This document shows, one piece after another, positions 9,826 through 17,559 of a stretch of DNA of 35,460 nucleotides. Origin of the DNA: CAZGAH01 sp964523295 (lineage in GTDB: Bacteria; Desulfobacterota; Desulfovibrionia; Desulfovibrionales; Desulfovibrionaceae); the NCBI GenBank assembly GCA_964523295.1, contig CAZGAH010000044.1, positions 1-35,460 on the forward strand. The letters are read 5' to 3'. The stretch's first letter is position 1; each line of letters begins with the position of its first letter. Made by a program: the position numbers and the translations under genes. The notes below the pieces were generated by a model. The model was not told the DNA's origin. It searched no databases and was given only the letters and a program-made list of their open reading frames with translations.

Positions 9826-11475
9826 TCAGCTCCAGTCCACTTCGTCCACGGCGTAGTAGTCGCCGTGGCCCGGAAAGACACGGGCCTGGCGTCCGGCGGG
9901 GGCCAGGCGGCGCCGGGTTTCCCGCATCAGCTCCTTGAGTGCCTCCATTTCCGCTCCGAATACGCGGCTGTCGCTGTTGGTGCTCGTGATCAACAGCCGG
10001 GCCAGGGTCAGCGTGGACTTGGCCCGGTCGGAGAGGCTGAGGACATCGATGAGGTAATCGCCGCTGAACAGGATGCCTTGCTCCGGCGCAAAGGGAAAGA
10101 CCTGCCCGGGGACATGACCTCCGCGGCTTTCCAGGAGCTTGAGTTCCAGATCGTCCACCTGGAAACGGCCGGCGACGTGGAAGCCTCCCAGTGTTGCTCC
10201 GGGTTCCGGCTCCCGGGGAAAGGGGGTGATCGTCGTCGGTGGCTGCAAATCGGTTATGCGGTTGATCAGGCGGGTGTACGCGCCGTTGAGCGCCAGCAGT
10301 CGCGTTCCGCTGCCCCAGGCGCGGTTTTCGTTGGTGAACACGCCCTGGCAGTCGGGATGCATGAAGATGCGCGTACCGTAGCGCTCGTGCAGGGGCTTGG
10401 CCCAGCCGGCGTGGTCGGCGTCGGGGTGTGTGAATACGGCGTCGTGGATTCGGGACGGGTCGAGGCCGTGTCCGGCCAGCCATTGCATTGCATCGTCGAA
10501 ATAGAGTCCGTAGGTCGAGTCTATGAGGGTGTATCCGGCGCTGTCGCAGAGCAGGTAGCCGTTTGCGCCGGTCGGGCAGGAAAGGCTGTAGAGCGAAACC
10601 TTGGGCGTCAGATGCAGCGGGCCTGACAAACGCAGGCTGAAGTTGCGCCCGGTTTTCCCCAACGAGGCCGCGGCGAGCTGCAGAATGTTGGCAAACATTT
10701 CCGACGCCGCCATGGATGCGTCGTTTTCGCCCGCCTCGCGCCGGAAATCGAGCATGGCCGTGCGCAACTCGTCCGAGGTCTGCAACAGCTCACGCAAGGC
10801 AGAGAGCTTGTCGTCCGGGAGCAGGGCCTTGAGCTGGAACAGAAAGGCCTCGATGGCGTTGAGACCGATGAGCGCGTCGACAGGACAACCTTGCGCGCCC
10901 GTCCACTCTACGTGAAAATGATAGCTTTCCTGCCCCAGCCGCTGCAACAGGGCCGACAGCACGTCAGGAGAGGGCGCAGCCAGCGTGATTTCGGCCATGC
11001 CCGGTGCTTCGGCGTCGTTGTAGGCCATGTAGAGCACGTTGACGCCGTGCTCCCTGAGAATGGTCGCGAAGCGTGCCAGCGTCCCCGGGATATTCTCCAG
11101 CCCGACCTTGATGCGCAGCAGCCCGGCCGTCTCGGTGATCCGGCAGACGTTGTCCAGAGCTGAACCGGCGCTCTCGTCAACCTGCTTGGTCAAATAACCG
11201 CCAGCGGAGTAGCCGTCCACAAGCGCTCCGGCAGCGGCAGCGCTGGCGCAACGCAACTCCAGCCGTACCCGATGCATATCCTCGGAACGGTTGAAGTCGA
11301 ATATCTCGATATTAGCTCCGTGCTGTGCCGCGTGCGTTGCAATTGCCGCCAGTTCGCCCGGCTGGTCGGCAACGTAGACGTCCGCTGCCAGCCGCCAGCC
11401 TCCGGCGCTGTCGGACCACAACAGCAGGGCTTTCTGCCCCACGGCCGGATTGTCCTGATTGTTCTGCGCAGCCAT
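9826..11475 (-). CDS. Tandem-ACT / metallo-beta-lactamase-fold fusion protein
   Basis: The 549-aa protein fuses two ACT-like regulatory units to a metallo-beta-lactamase (MBL) hydrolase. ACT-like unit 1 spans about 15-90 (VADQPGELAAIATHAAQHGA) and unit 2 about 118-195 (GLENIPGTLARFATILREHG). A helical linker (about 205-275) leads to the MBL domain (about 295-549) with FTHPDADHAGW (H350, D352, D354, H355), GGHVPGQ (H454), LFSGDY (D473) and FPGHGD (H537). These are the metal ligands in HxDxDH form. ACT domains usually bind amino acids, so an amino-acid-controlled hydrolase is the simplest reading. The ATG at 11475 has GAGGAGG just upstream; the frame stays open beyond it but without another good site. 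It is monocistronic. The substrate is unknown. Confidence 0.88.
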   Translation of the reverse strand: MAAQNNQDNPAVGQKALLLWSDSAGGWRLAADVYVADQPGELAAIATHAAQHGANIEIFDFNRSEDMHRVRLELRCASAAAAGALVDGYSAGGYLTKQVDESAGSALDNVCRITETAGLLRIKVGLENIPGTLARFATILREHGVNVLYMAYNDAEAPGMAEITLAAPSPDVLSALLQRLGQESYHFHVEWTGAQGCPVDALIGLNAIEAFLFQLKALLPDDKLSALRELLQTSDELRTAMLDFRREAGENDASMAASEMFANILQLAAASLGKTGRNFSLRLSGPLHLTPKVSLYSLSCPTGANGYLLCDSAGYTLIDSTYGLYFDDAMQWLAGHGLDPSRIHDAVFTHPDADHAGWAKPLHERYGTRIFMHPDCQGVFTNENRAWGSGTRLLALNGAYTRLINRITDLQPPTTITPFPREPEPGATLGGFHVAGRFQVDDLELKLLESRGGHVPGQVFPFAPEQGILFSGDYLIDVLSLSDRAKSTLTLARLLITSTNSDSRVFGAEMEALKELMRETRRRLAPAGRQARVFPGHGDYYAVDEVDWS

Positions 11476-11761
11476 TCTTTCCTCCTCAGGGCATTGACGG
11501 AACCAGGTTGAAACGACCGCCGCCCGAGTGCGCAGAGCGGGAACTCTGGCCGAACGCGGTGGCGATTCAGGATTCGGTACGTAAGGCCTGATACTAGCGG
11601 TCTTCCTTGCGAAGTACAATAGCAGGGCTTCGCCTCGAAAACTCCGGTGATTCGCCACAACGCCCGGGAGGAGCTCGGTTTACAGGGTGCGTCGAAAAGG
11701 GTACCCGGAAAAGGGCAGGGGGGATCTGCCCCGACGAATCCCGACTCCGAACGAGGATGCT

Positions 11762-12406
11762 ATGCGCGTCGAATATGTTACCTTTGACACCCGCGAGGCC
11801 CGCGTACGCTATGTTGCCGGGCGTTTCGGCCCTTTGCTGCAGGGCCGGGTGTTGGACGTGGGGTGCGATCAGGGTCATTTGCGGACCTTGCGCCCCGATC
11901 TGGAGTACTTCGGCATAGATATCGGCGGGGCGCCGGATATGCGGCTCGATCTGGAGTCCATTGATCGGCTGCCATTTGCCGATCGGGAGTTCACGGTCTC
12001 CCTGTGCATCGACGTTCTGGAGCACCTGGACAATCTGCATCGGATATTCGCCGAGATGCTCCGTGTGACGCGAAAGCGGGCGATCATCTCCTGGCACAAC
12101 TGCTGGGTAAACGCGCGGCGGCCGATGTTCCGCGGGCTGGGGGGATTCAGTCATTACGGACTGCCGTATGAGCGCCCACTGGACCGGCACAAGTGGTTTT
12201 TCAACCTCTCGCAGGCCCTGGACTTCGTCAGCGAGGCCGAGCGCCGGTCACCTTTCCGGCTGGCGGAATTTTTCGTGACGGAAAAACCCCGCCCCTGGAT
12301 CGTGCGCAGCCTGCGCCGCCTGCGCTATCCGCAACAGCTTCGGTATCTGAATCGCTACGCCCATACGCTGTGGACCGTTTTCGAGCGTCGAGGAGCTCTG
12401 GATTGA
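11762..12406 (+). CDS. Class I SAM-dependent methyltransferase
   Basis: A 214-aa protein of the Methyltransf_11 type. Motif I is GRVLDVGCDQGHL (about residues 28-40), the adenosine-binding acidic position follows in YFGIDIGG, and the post-motif stretch SLCIDVLEHLDNLHRIFAEM is typical. It would methylate a small molecule or sugar with S-adenosylmethionine in the cytoplasm. Its stop codon overlaps the start of a glycosyltransferase gene, so the two are translated together; O-antigen or capsule sugar methylation is plausible but not shown. GAGGA lies upstream of the ATG. The acceptor cannot be deduced. Confidence 0.88.
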   Translation: MRVEYVTFDTREARVRYVAGRFGPLLQGRVLDVGCDQGHLRTLRPDLEYFGIDIGGAPDMRLDLESIDRLPFADREFTVSLCIDVLEHLDNLHRIFAEMLRVTRKRAIISWHNCWVNARRPMFRGLGGFSHYGLPYERPLDRHKWFFNLSQALDFVSEAERRSPFRLAEFFVTEKPRPWIVRSLRRLRYPQQLRYLNRYAHTLWTVFERRGALD

Positions 12407-13527
12407 GTCCGGCGCGACTGGCCTTGTTGCTCCCGCGCCTGAGCCGCTACGGGGGCGTGGAAGGCGTGGCCTGGCGCCTCGCCGAGGCCTTGGTCGCGAG
12501 CGGGCGGGCCGTGGATTTCATCTGCGGCCGTCAGGAGACGGCGGCGCCGCCGGGGGTGCGGGTGCGTTGCGTCGGACGTCCGCCGCTGACGCGGGCCGGC
12601 AAGATGCTGTGGTTCGCCTGGGCCGCGGAGCGTGTACGCCGGAAGGGCGGATATGACCTTTCCCTGGGGCTGGGCCGCAGTCCGTGCCAGGAGATTGTGC
12701 GCCTGGGCGGCGGACCGTTGGATGTCTTCTGGCGTTTGTCCGCACGTGCGTACGCCGCGGGCTGGCCGCGGCGGTGGAAGATGTTGCGGCGCAGGCTGTC
12801 CCCTGCCAACCTGTTGACCCGGCACCTGGAACGCGTCGCCATTGGCCGGGCCGCTGTGGTGGTCTGCGTGTCGGATATCGCCAGGGACTGGCTGTGCGAG
12901 ACGTATCCCTGGCTGGCGCCGGAGCGCGTGCGCGTGATCTATAACCGTCCCGATCGCGGGCGCTTTGCCCCGCTCTCGCGGCAACGACGCGCGCTGTTGC
13001 GGCAGGAGCAGGGTATCGGGCCGGATGACGTGGTTGTGGCCACGGCCGGGACGAATTTCGCGCTCAAGGGGCTGGATACGCTCATACGGGCGCTGGCGTT
13101 GCTCCCGTCGCGCTTCCGGTTGCGCGTCGCCGGGGCACGGAATCCCGTGCGCTATTGCCGGCTGGCCGCGGAGCTGGGGCTTGCCGATCGGATCGTTTTT
13201 CTTGGCCGGGTGGAATCCATGCCCGACTTTTACGGTCTGGCAGACATCTTTGCCTTGCCGAGCTTTTTCGACGCCTGCTCGAATGCCGTGCTCGAGGCCC
13301 TGAGCTGCGGCGTGAAGACCATTTCCACGCGCGACAATGGCAGCAGCCGTCTGCTGCCGGCAAACCGGATTCTGGCCGACGCGGCGGATGTCCAAGCGCT
13401 GGCAGCGATGCTTGCTGCGGCGGAGGCCGAGCCGGCGCCAACGTTCACCTGGCCGTCCGGGCTGGCTGCCGGTCCGGAACCGTACCTGGAACTGGTCGAG
13501 GAGCTGCTTGCCGCCAGGAGGCGCTGA
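12403..13527 (+). CDS. Glycosyltransferase family 4 protein (TTG start, coupled to methyltransferase)
   Basis: GT-B glycosyltransferase of 374 aa. The start region LSPARLALLLPRLSRYGGVE has the usual GGVE loop. The donor domain has VVVATAGTNFALKGLDTLI, the FLGRVESMPDFYGLADIFALP stretch and the acidic motif FFDACSNAVLEALSCGVK. The architecture resembles WaaG/RfaG-type heptose or glucose transferases of LPS core (DACSNAVLEA is close to the RfaG motif), so an LPS-core role is likely. TTG at 12403 overlaps the upstream TGA, and AGGAG at 12391-12395 is well placed for it. No closer ATG or GTG preserves the N-terminal domain. Confidence 0.88.
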   Translation: MSPARLALLLPRLSRYGGVEGVAWRLAEALVASGRAVDFICGRQETAAPPGVRVRCVGRPPLTRAGKMLWFAWAAERVRRKGGYDLSLGLGRSPCQEIVRLGGGPLDVFWRLSARAYAAGWPRRWKMLRRRLSPANLLTRHLERVAIGRAAVVVCVSDIARDWLCETYPWLAPERVRVIYNRPDRGRFAPLSRQRRALLRQEQGIGPDDVVVATAGTNFALKGLDTLIRALALLPSRFRLRVAGARNPVRYCRLAAELGLADRIVFLGRVESMPDFYGLADIFALPSFFDACSNAVLEALSCGVKTISTRDNGSSRLLPANRILADAADVQALAAMLAAAEAEPAPTFTWPSGLAAGPEPYLELVEELLAARRR

Positions 13528-13852
13528 GGCGTTATGCCCCGAGGTTTTCAATCGCGGATACGTCTTGATTACCGGTTGCCAGGCATGGCGGGTACTTCTT
13601 CTTGCGCAAGGACAGTGACATCACTACGGAAACATAGTTCGAATCGCAACGGGCATGCTGTGCATCGGCCTGACAGGCGATTTCAGGCGAGGTGTTTCCA
13701 GTGCAGGCTACACGAATTCTCGTCGTGTCGCGCTATGGGATCCGGGAATGCCATTGCTCGATGCCAGGTCCTGTCGGGCATTATATGATCTTGCCTTCCC
13801 GTTTTTTGAGGAATCAGGAACAAACGCTCCGTGGCGGATGTCACCATTTATA
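13528..13852. other. Intergenic stretch, no gene seen
   Basis: No frame here has a ribosome site or recognisable protein content. The sequence is less GC-rich than the flanking genes and ends in a promoter-like element for the CBM48 gene. Confidence 0.5.
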
Positions 13853-13881
13853 TTGACGCAGGCTTGAGAGCAGGCGATACT
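13853..13881 (+). promoter_or_regulatory. Sigma-70-type promoter upstream of the CBM48 gene
   Basis: TTGACG (13853-13858), a 17-bp spacer and GATACT (13876-13881) are spaced as -35 and -10 boxes. The start codon lies about 80 nt downstream. Confidence 0.55.
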
Positions 13882-13963
13882 GTCGTCAAGCAGGGCCGAA
13901 CCGGTAGTTGAAAATGTGGGGTGCCCGGTCCTGCAACGGGCGATCGCCGAGGAGGTTTCCAGC

Positions 13964-14275
13964 ATGGCTTTGTTGAAAAAGTTCATTAAAAATAAACAAA
14001 GCTGTAAGGTTACGTTTTCCTTGCCCCGGGAAGCCGCCGAAAATGCCCAGCAGGTCGATCTGCTTGGCGATTTCAATGACTGGCAGGCCGGGGCAGATCC
14101 CATGCGCAAAACGAAGGACGGCGGCTTTACCATATCCATAGAGCTTGCCTCCGGGAGGGACTACCAGTTCCGCTATCTGCTGGACCGACAAATCTGGATC
14201 AACGATTGGGAAGCAGACCGCTATGAATTCAGTCCCATTGGCAACTGCGAAAATTCAGTCGTGTCCTTGACCTGA
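13964..14275 (+). CDS. Free-standing CBM48 / isoamylase early-set domain protein
   Basis: A 103-aa protein that is essentially one glycogen-binding early-set domain: VTFSLPREAAENAQQVDLLG, then DFNDWQAGADPMRKTKDGGF and GRDYQFRYLLDRQIWINDWE. The conserved GDFNxW and the aromatic residues of the sugar-binding face are present. In larger proteins this fold accompanies glycogen-branching or debranching enzymes and AMPK beta subunits; small solo versions occur in sulfate reducers with no proven role. It may bind glycogen or an enzyme of storage-polysaccharide metabolism. GAGGAGGT (13949-13956) sits 7 nt before ATG. No glycogen genes lie nearby. Confidence 0.85.
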   Translation: MALLKKFIKNKQSCKVTFSLPREAAENAQQVDLLGDFNDWQAGADPMRKTKDGGFTISIELASGRDYQFRYLLDRQIWINDWEADRYEFSPIGNCENSVVSLT

Positions 14276-14289
14276 CCCTCCTTGTGTTT

Positions 14290-14562
14290 TCAACGGACCC
14301 TGTCGTTCGTGGCTGTTTCGGGATACGCTGCCGGCCGGGCGTCAGGTCGTCCGGTAAGTGGGCTGTATTCGTGCGCTGCAGGTATTGTCCTGTGCCGCTG
14401 TTCTGATAACCACGCCTCCACGTCGCGAGGCAGGACCCGCCAGACCCCGTCCATTTTAAAGGCTGGAAAAGCCTTTTCCCGAATCCACTTGTAGAGTGTT
14501 TTTTTGGAACATCCCAACTCCCGGGCGATGGTATCCAGCCCGGCAATAACCATTCTGCTCAT
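14290..14562 (-). CDS. Small excisionase/MerR-like helix-turn-helix protein
   Basis: A 90-aa protein with the HTH_17 layout: LDTIARELGCSKKTLYKWI, then REKAFPAFKMDGVWRVLPRD and VEAWLSEQ. This is the pattern of excisionase or AlpA-type DNA-binding proteins, in which the first helix pair is followed by a wing ending in the W-R-V strand. The C-terminal 30 residues are Pro/Ala-rich. It is transcribed away from a CI-type repressor with a shared AT-rich control region between them, as in a phage switch. A second ATG three codons in is an alternative start. No integrase is visible in the window, so a role as recombination directionality factor is unproven. Confidence 0.8.
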   Translation of the reverse strand: MSRMVIAGLDTIARELGCSKKTLYKWIREKAFPAFKMDGVWRVLPRDVEAWLSEQRHRTIPAAHEYSPLTGRPDARPAAYPETATNDRVR

Positions 14563-14676
14563 GGCGTCGCATTCCCCCTGCTGCGTCGAAGAATTCCCCT
14601 GCTATCGTCCGCGTCGTACTGGCGAACGTAGCGGCTTGACTCTGTCCCCGCATCCGGTACTATCAAGTCTGGCTGT

Positions 14677-14728
14677 TTGATCTATCAGTATTTTTATACA
14701 GTATTTTACTGACTGAATACTATAAAGG
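14677..14728 (+). promoter_or_regulatory. Operator-like dyads upstream of the CI-type repressor
   Basis: Two direct copies of CAGTATTTT lie at 14686 and 14699. The second is part of a perfect dyad CAGTA-TTT-TACTG (14699-14711), and AGTATT (14700-14705) pairs with AATACT (14716-14721). This AT-rich block lies just before the repressor start codon and between two divergent regulator genes, so autoregulation is likely. An AAAGG ribosome site at 14724-14728 follows. Confidence 0.6.
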
Positions 14729-14735
14729 CTTACTT

Positions 14736-15470
14736 ATGTCAAGCGAAACAGTACCCGGGGCAGCTGGTTCGACTTCCCGTTACCGAATCGACGGCATCGA
14801 CGCGATTCTCGAACGGATGCTTGACGCCACGGGCTGTCGGACACAGACTGAGCTGGCGATGCTGCTGGATATAGGCAAGGCTGCCATTTCGGACGCCAAG
14901 CGCCGCGGCATCATTCCTGCGGATTGGTATCTCAAGCTGTGCCGGCCGCCTCATCTGCTCAATCCTTGCTGGTTGGAAAGTGGAAACGGCGCAATGCGTA
15001 TCCGGTCGGAAACCGTTTCGGAATTCCCGGCGGATTATGGCGAGAGCACGTCCTCGGGCTTCGAATGCGTTCCGCTGGCTCTGGCCCGGCCAGGTACAGG
15101 GCCGGGTCAGCTGGCCCTGTCGGCGGACAGGGAATCCGCCTACGCCTTTCGGCGGGACTGGCTGGCAAAAAGGGGCGAGGTGCGACAGTTACGGTTGTTG
15201 CGTATATCCGGTGAGACCATGCGACCGGTTTTGCTTGACGAGGACATGGTCCTGGTCGATGAATCGCAGAAAGCCATTCTCGAGGGAAAAATATACGTTA
15301 TCCGTATCGACGGCGACATCGTGGTCAAGCGGGTGGGAAAAAAGCCGGGCAAAATCGTGCTGCTCAGCGACAACCGCGACATCTACGAACCGCTGGATGT
15401 GGAGCTGAGTCCCGCTGTCGACGTTGAAATCATTGGTCGTGTGGTCTGGATGGCCCGGGAAACGCTGTAA
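14736..15470 (+). CDS. CI-type repressor with LexA/S24-like domain, catalytic Ser replaced by Thr
   Basis: The 244-aa protein has an N-terminal phage CI-repressor HTH (about residues 18-75: IDAILERMLDATGCRTQTEL, then AMLLDIGKAAISDAKRRGII) and a C-terminal S24 peptidase fold (about 125-235). In LexA/CI proteins the self-cleavage Ser lies in G-D/E-S-M-x-P; here it reads SGETMRPVL with Thr161 (ACC codon). The general-base Lys198 in GDIVVKRV is kept. Cleavage may therefore be lost or slow, leaving a repressor that does not respond to RecA. The N-terminal HTH type is common in Desulfovibrio phage-like regulators. It faces an excisionase-like gene across an operator-like region. The function as repressor is inferred. 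Confidence 0.88.
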   Translation: MSSETVPGAAGSTSRYRIDGIDAILERMLDATGCRTQTELAMLLDIGKAAISDAKRRGIIPADWYLKLCRPPHLLNPCWLESGNGAMRIRSETVSEFPADYGESTSSGFECVPLALARPGTGPGQLALSADRESAYAFRRDWLAKRGEVRQLRLLRISGETMRPVLLDEDMVLVDESQKAILEGKIYVIRIDGDIVVKRVGKKPGKIVLLSDNRDIYEPLDVELSPAVDVEIIGRVVWMARETL

Positions 15471-15503
15471 AGCGCCTGGCCGTTCGCCCGGGGAGGTCTG
15501 CGC

Positions 15504-16250
15504 GTGCGTCGTATCTATCAAGCAATACTTGACATCGCCCGCTCGGCCCGCCTTCTGCTGATTGCATTTGCGTTTTGGTATTATGTCTTGACATTCGGAA
15601 GGGTCGATACGTGTATGGCGTACACTTTGTATGGCTTTGAGGATACGTATGGTGTTGTGCATCTGAACGAGGCGCAGCTCGATTCGCGGTACGTGTTGCT
15701 CTATTCCGGAGAAGCCCAACCCAAGCTGGGGTTTCCGGCCATTCGCAAGTTGATTCGGGAAAAGGGCGGGGTCGAGGGGCCGTTGAACAAGGCCTGGGTA
15801 CGCGACAACGTACTGCGCGGTGGCGCTTTGGTGAGTCCGCGCCGCCTGCCGCGACTCACGCTCACGGCGCAGATGCGCGAGCTAATCACCCGCACGGGAA
15901 AAAAGCACAATGTGGAGCCGGAACTGGTGTGCGCGGTCATCGAGCAGGAGTCGGGCTTTCAGGCCGAGGCCGTATCACCCAAGGGGGCTGCGGGCATCAT
16001 GCAATTGATGCCTGATACCCAGCGCTATTTCCGCGTCAGCGAACCCTTCGACGTCGTGCAGAACATCGATGCGGGAACCCGGTATTTGCGCTGGCTGCTC
16101 GACAGATACGGCTCGATGTCGCTGGCATTGGCCGCATACAACGCCGGACCAGCCACCGTCGATCAACACGGCGGCATCCCCCCCTTTCCGGAAACGCAGG
16201 CCTACGTTGGGCGCGTCATTCAGCGCTACAGCATGTTGAAGAATATGTGA
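15504..16250 (+). CDS. Lytic transglycosylase (SLT domain) with DUF4124-like N-terminus
   Basis: Predicted periplasmic murein lytic transglycosylase that cleaves MurNAc-GlcNAc bonds to give 1,6-anhydro ends. The N-terminus has a hydrophobic anchor or signal (about 15-31) followed by a short DUF4124-like strand pair (YTLYGFEDTYGVVHLNEAQ). The SLT domain (about 125-240) has the catalytic Glu in AVIEQESGFQ, then SPKGAAGIMQLMPDTQRYF, DAGTRYLRWLLDRYG and LALAAYNAGP. All are family signatures. GTG at 15504 has GGGAGG about 8 nt upstream; the 33-nt gap after the repressor gene could allow readthrough. flgM lies downstream, so a flagellar assembly role is possible but not shown. Confidence 0.92.
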   Translation: MRRIYQAILDIARSARLLLIAFAFWYYVLTFGRVDTCMAYTLYGFEDTYGVVHLNEAQLDSRYVLLYSGEAQPKLGFPAIRKLIREKGGVEGPLNKAWVRDNVLRGGALVSPRRLPRLTLTAQMRELITRTGKKHNVEPELVCAVIEQESGFQAEAVSPKGAAGIMQLMPDTQRYFRVSEPFDVVQNIDAGTRYLRWLLDRYGSMSLALAAYNAGPATVDQHGGIPPFPETQAYVGRVIQRYSMLKNM

Positions 16251-16505
16251 CTGTAGAAATGTTCATGAAACAGGCATGATGTATTTCAACATGTGCGTGC
16301 TTCGTCCGAATGATGTACTCCGCGTGTGCCGTACTGCGTTGTTTCAATCAGCGTTATACAGCAGCATGAGCTGAACAGGCTGTTTCCCTTTCTGGTCGCC
16401 TCGTAGTACACGCTCCGGGCCGACGGTTGGCCGCTCTTCTTGTAACGCCTTGATACGGTGAATAAAAAAATTTTTCTCACGGACCTAATTATTTTATTCA
16501 AGGAG
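16251..16505. other. Intergenic stretch before flgM
   Basis: No gene seen. A long imperfect palindrome GTGA...TCAC with central A and T runs lies at 16458-16480. It could be a terminator-like or regulator-binding element between the transglycosylase gene and flgM. Confidence 0.4.
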
Positions 16506-16513
16506 GCCGATAA
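16486..16513 (+). promoter_or_regulatory. Sigma-28 (FliA)-type promoter of flgM
   Basis: GCCGATAA at 16506-16513 is the exact consensus -10 of FliA promoters. TAATTATT 12 nt upstream (16486-16493) matches TAAAGTTT at five of eight positions. The start codon of flgM follows about 40 nt later, as expected for a class III flagellar gene. Confidence 0.75.
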
Positions 16514-16552
16514 GGAAGATGAACCCACAGCGAGGTGGGGGAGGAGAGAGCC

Positions 16553-16882
16553 ATGGAAATCACCAACCTGCTCGCCGGATTGAGCAATCTCCGGCAGAGC
16601 GCAGAAGACATCGGACCAGGGAGTCCGCGCGGCAAGCCAGCTGTCGAGGGGCGACGCGACAAGATCAGTTTGTCGCCAGAGGCCATGCGCCGTGCTGCCG
16701 CCAGCACAGCCGGCGCCAACGAGGAGATCGTCCGACGCCAGCGGGTGATCTCAATCAAGGCCAGGGTGGACAGCGGGGAATACGTCGTGGACTCGCGCGA
16801 GGTTGCCAGGAAGCTGGTCGAGAAGGAACCCGAGTTCTTCTTACCGGCGCACCTGCAACCTGATCAGCGCGGCCAGGAGTAG
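16553..16882 (+). CDS. flgM: Anti-sigma-28 factor FlgM
   Basis: A small (109 aa) anti-sigma factor that holds FliA inactive until it is exported through the completed hook-basal body. The family core is in the second half: DKISLSPEA, then RVISIKARVDSGEYVVDSRE and VARKLVEKEPEF, the helical region that binds sigma-28. The disordered N-terminal half is usual. GGAGGAG lies directly upstream of ATG 16553; an alternative GTG at 16535 is less likely. A sigma-28 promoter is present. In related bacteria flgN-flgK-flgL usually follow; here a degenerate IS66 element begins within about 155 nt and no flagellar gene is recognisable downstream. Confidence 0.88.
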   Translation: MEITNLLAGLSNLRQSAEDIGPGSPRGKPAVEGRRDKISLSPEAMRRAAASTAGANEEIVRRQRVISIKARVDSGEYVVDSREVARKLVEKEPEFFLPAHLQPDQRGQE

Positions 16883-17115
16883 CCGTGTTCGTACCGATAC
16901 GGCCGATCGGGACGCTGTTGTGCGTGGCTGAGGACAACGCTCGCGCGGGCAATGCCGCCGCTCGCCGGGCGAAGTCCGGGCTGAGGCTTTGCACAACGTT
17001 CACGATGCAGGCCCCGCGTCCGCTCTGCCGTCATTCCGTAAGCGTTGATTAGAGCACTTCTTCCATCTCCCCATTCGCTCATGACCTTGTTCGCCAGAAT
17101 CGCAGGAGGTGAACC

Positions 17116-17464
17116 ATGGAGAGCAGGCAGAGAGTCAAGAGGGATGAGCGGGTCGCGTTTTGGCGCGCACATGTCGAAACGTGGCGGACAAGCGGCGTGA
17201 GTCAGTCGCGGTATAGTCGTGAACACGGCATCAGGCAAAAGTGGTCTCAGCTACTGGATTCGCCGCTTCAAGACACCCGCAACGCCCTTGCCGCTGTCCG
17301 ACATCGTTGAGATTTTGGCCGCGACGGTTGTTCAAACTGTGCCGTCGGTGCCTGATCCCGCGCAACGTAAGCTCATGATTGCAGGCCGCTATCAGCGTGG
17401 CGTTCACGACGATTTCCACGCGCGTGTCCTTGAAAAAGTCCTCCACACGCTCGAACGGCTATGA
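17116..17464 (+). pseudogene. IS66 accessory protein TnpA, frameshifted
   Basis: The first frame reads RVAFWRAHVETWRTSGVSQS then RYSREHGIRQ, the HTH region of IS66 TnpA. Around 17235-17245 the homology moves to another frame: SGLSYWIRRFKTPATPLPLS, continuing through LMIAGRYQRGVHDDFHARVL and VLHTLERL to the stop at 17464. The second part matches the C-terminus of the family. A single-base insertion or a two-base deletion explains it. A strong AGGAGG ribosome site precedes the ATG. The product would be truncated at 64 aa and is probably not functional. Confidence 0.85.
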
Positions 17465-17559
17465 ACCCCTTCCCCGGCAATACCCGCGTCTATCTGGCGA
17501 CGGGGGATGACGACTTGCGCAAGGCCATCGACGGACTTACCATTCTCGTCGCCGAGGGC
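17461..17559 (+). pseudogene. IS66 TnpB, truncated after about 33 codons
   Basis: The N-terminus MNPFPGNTRVYLATGDDDLR, then KAIDGLTILVAEG, matches IS66 Orf2 (TnpB). After this the conserved part with the FxFxxRRxDxxKxLxWD motif is missing and unrelated sequence follows. Start and tnpA stop overlap by four bases, the usual translational coupling in this family. Confidence 0.8.

Larger units (their letters stand above)
17038..17559 (+). mobile_element. Decayed IS66-family insertion sequence (left part only)
   Basis: The sequence contains relics of the two accessory genes of IS66 elements, tnpA and tnpB, with their typical ATGA overlap at 17461. GTAAGCG at 17038-17044 fits the IS66 terminal repeat, which starts with GTAA, and lies 78 nt before tnpA. 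No tnpC transposase is present and tnpB breaks off near 17559, so the element is truncated on the right and cannot move by itself. It sits between flgM and the lipoprotein gene. The left end is inferred from the motif only; the matching right repeat was not found. Confidence 0.75.

Noticed and set aside
16883..17037. Possible flgN remnant with a GTG and ribosome site just after flgM
   Set aside because: The GTG at 16884 is well placed, but the translated sequence (VFVPIRPIGTLLCVAEDN) shows no FlgN features and runs into the IS66 element.
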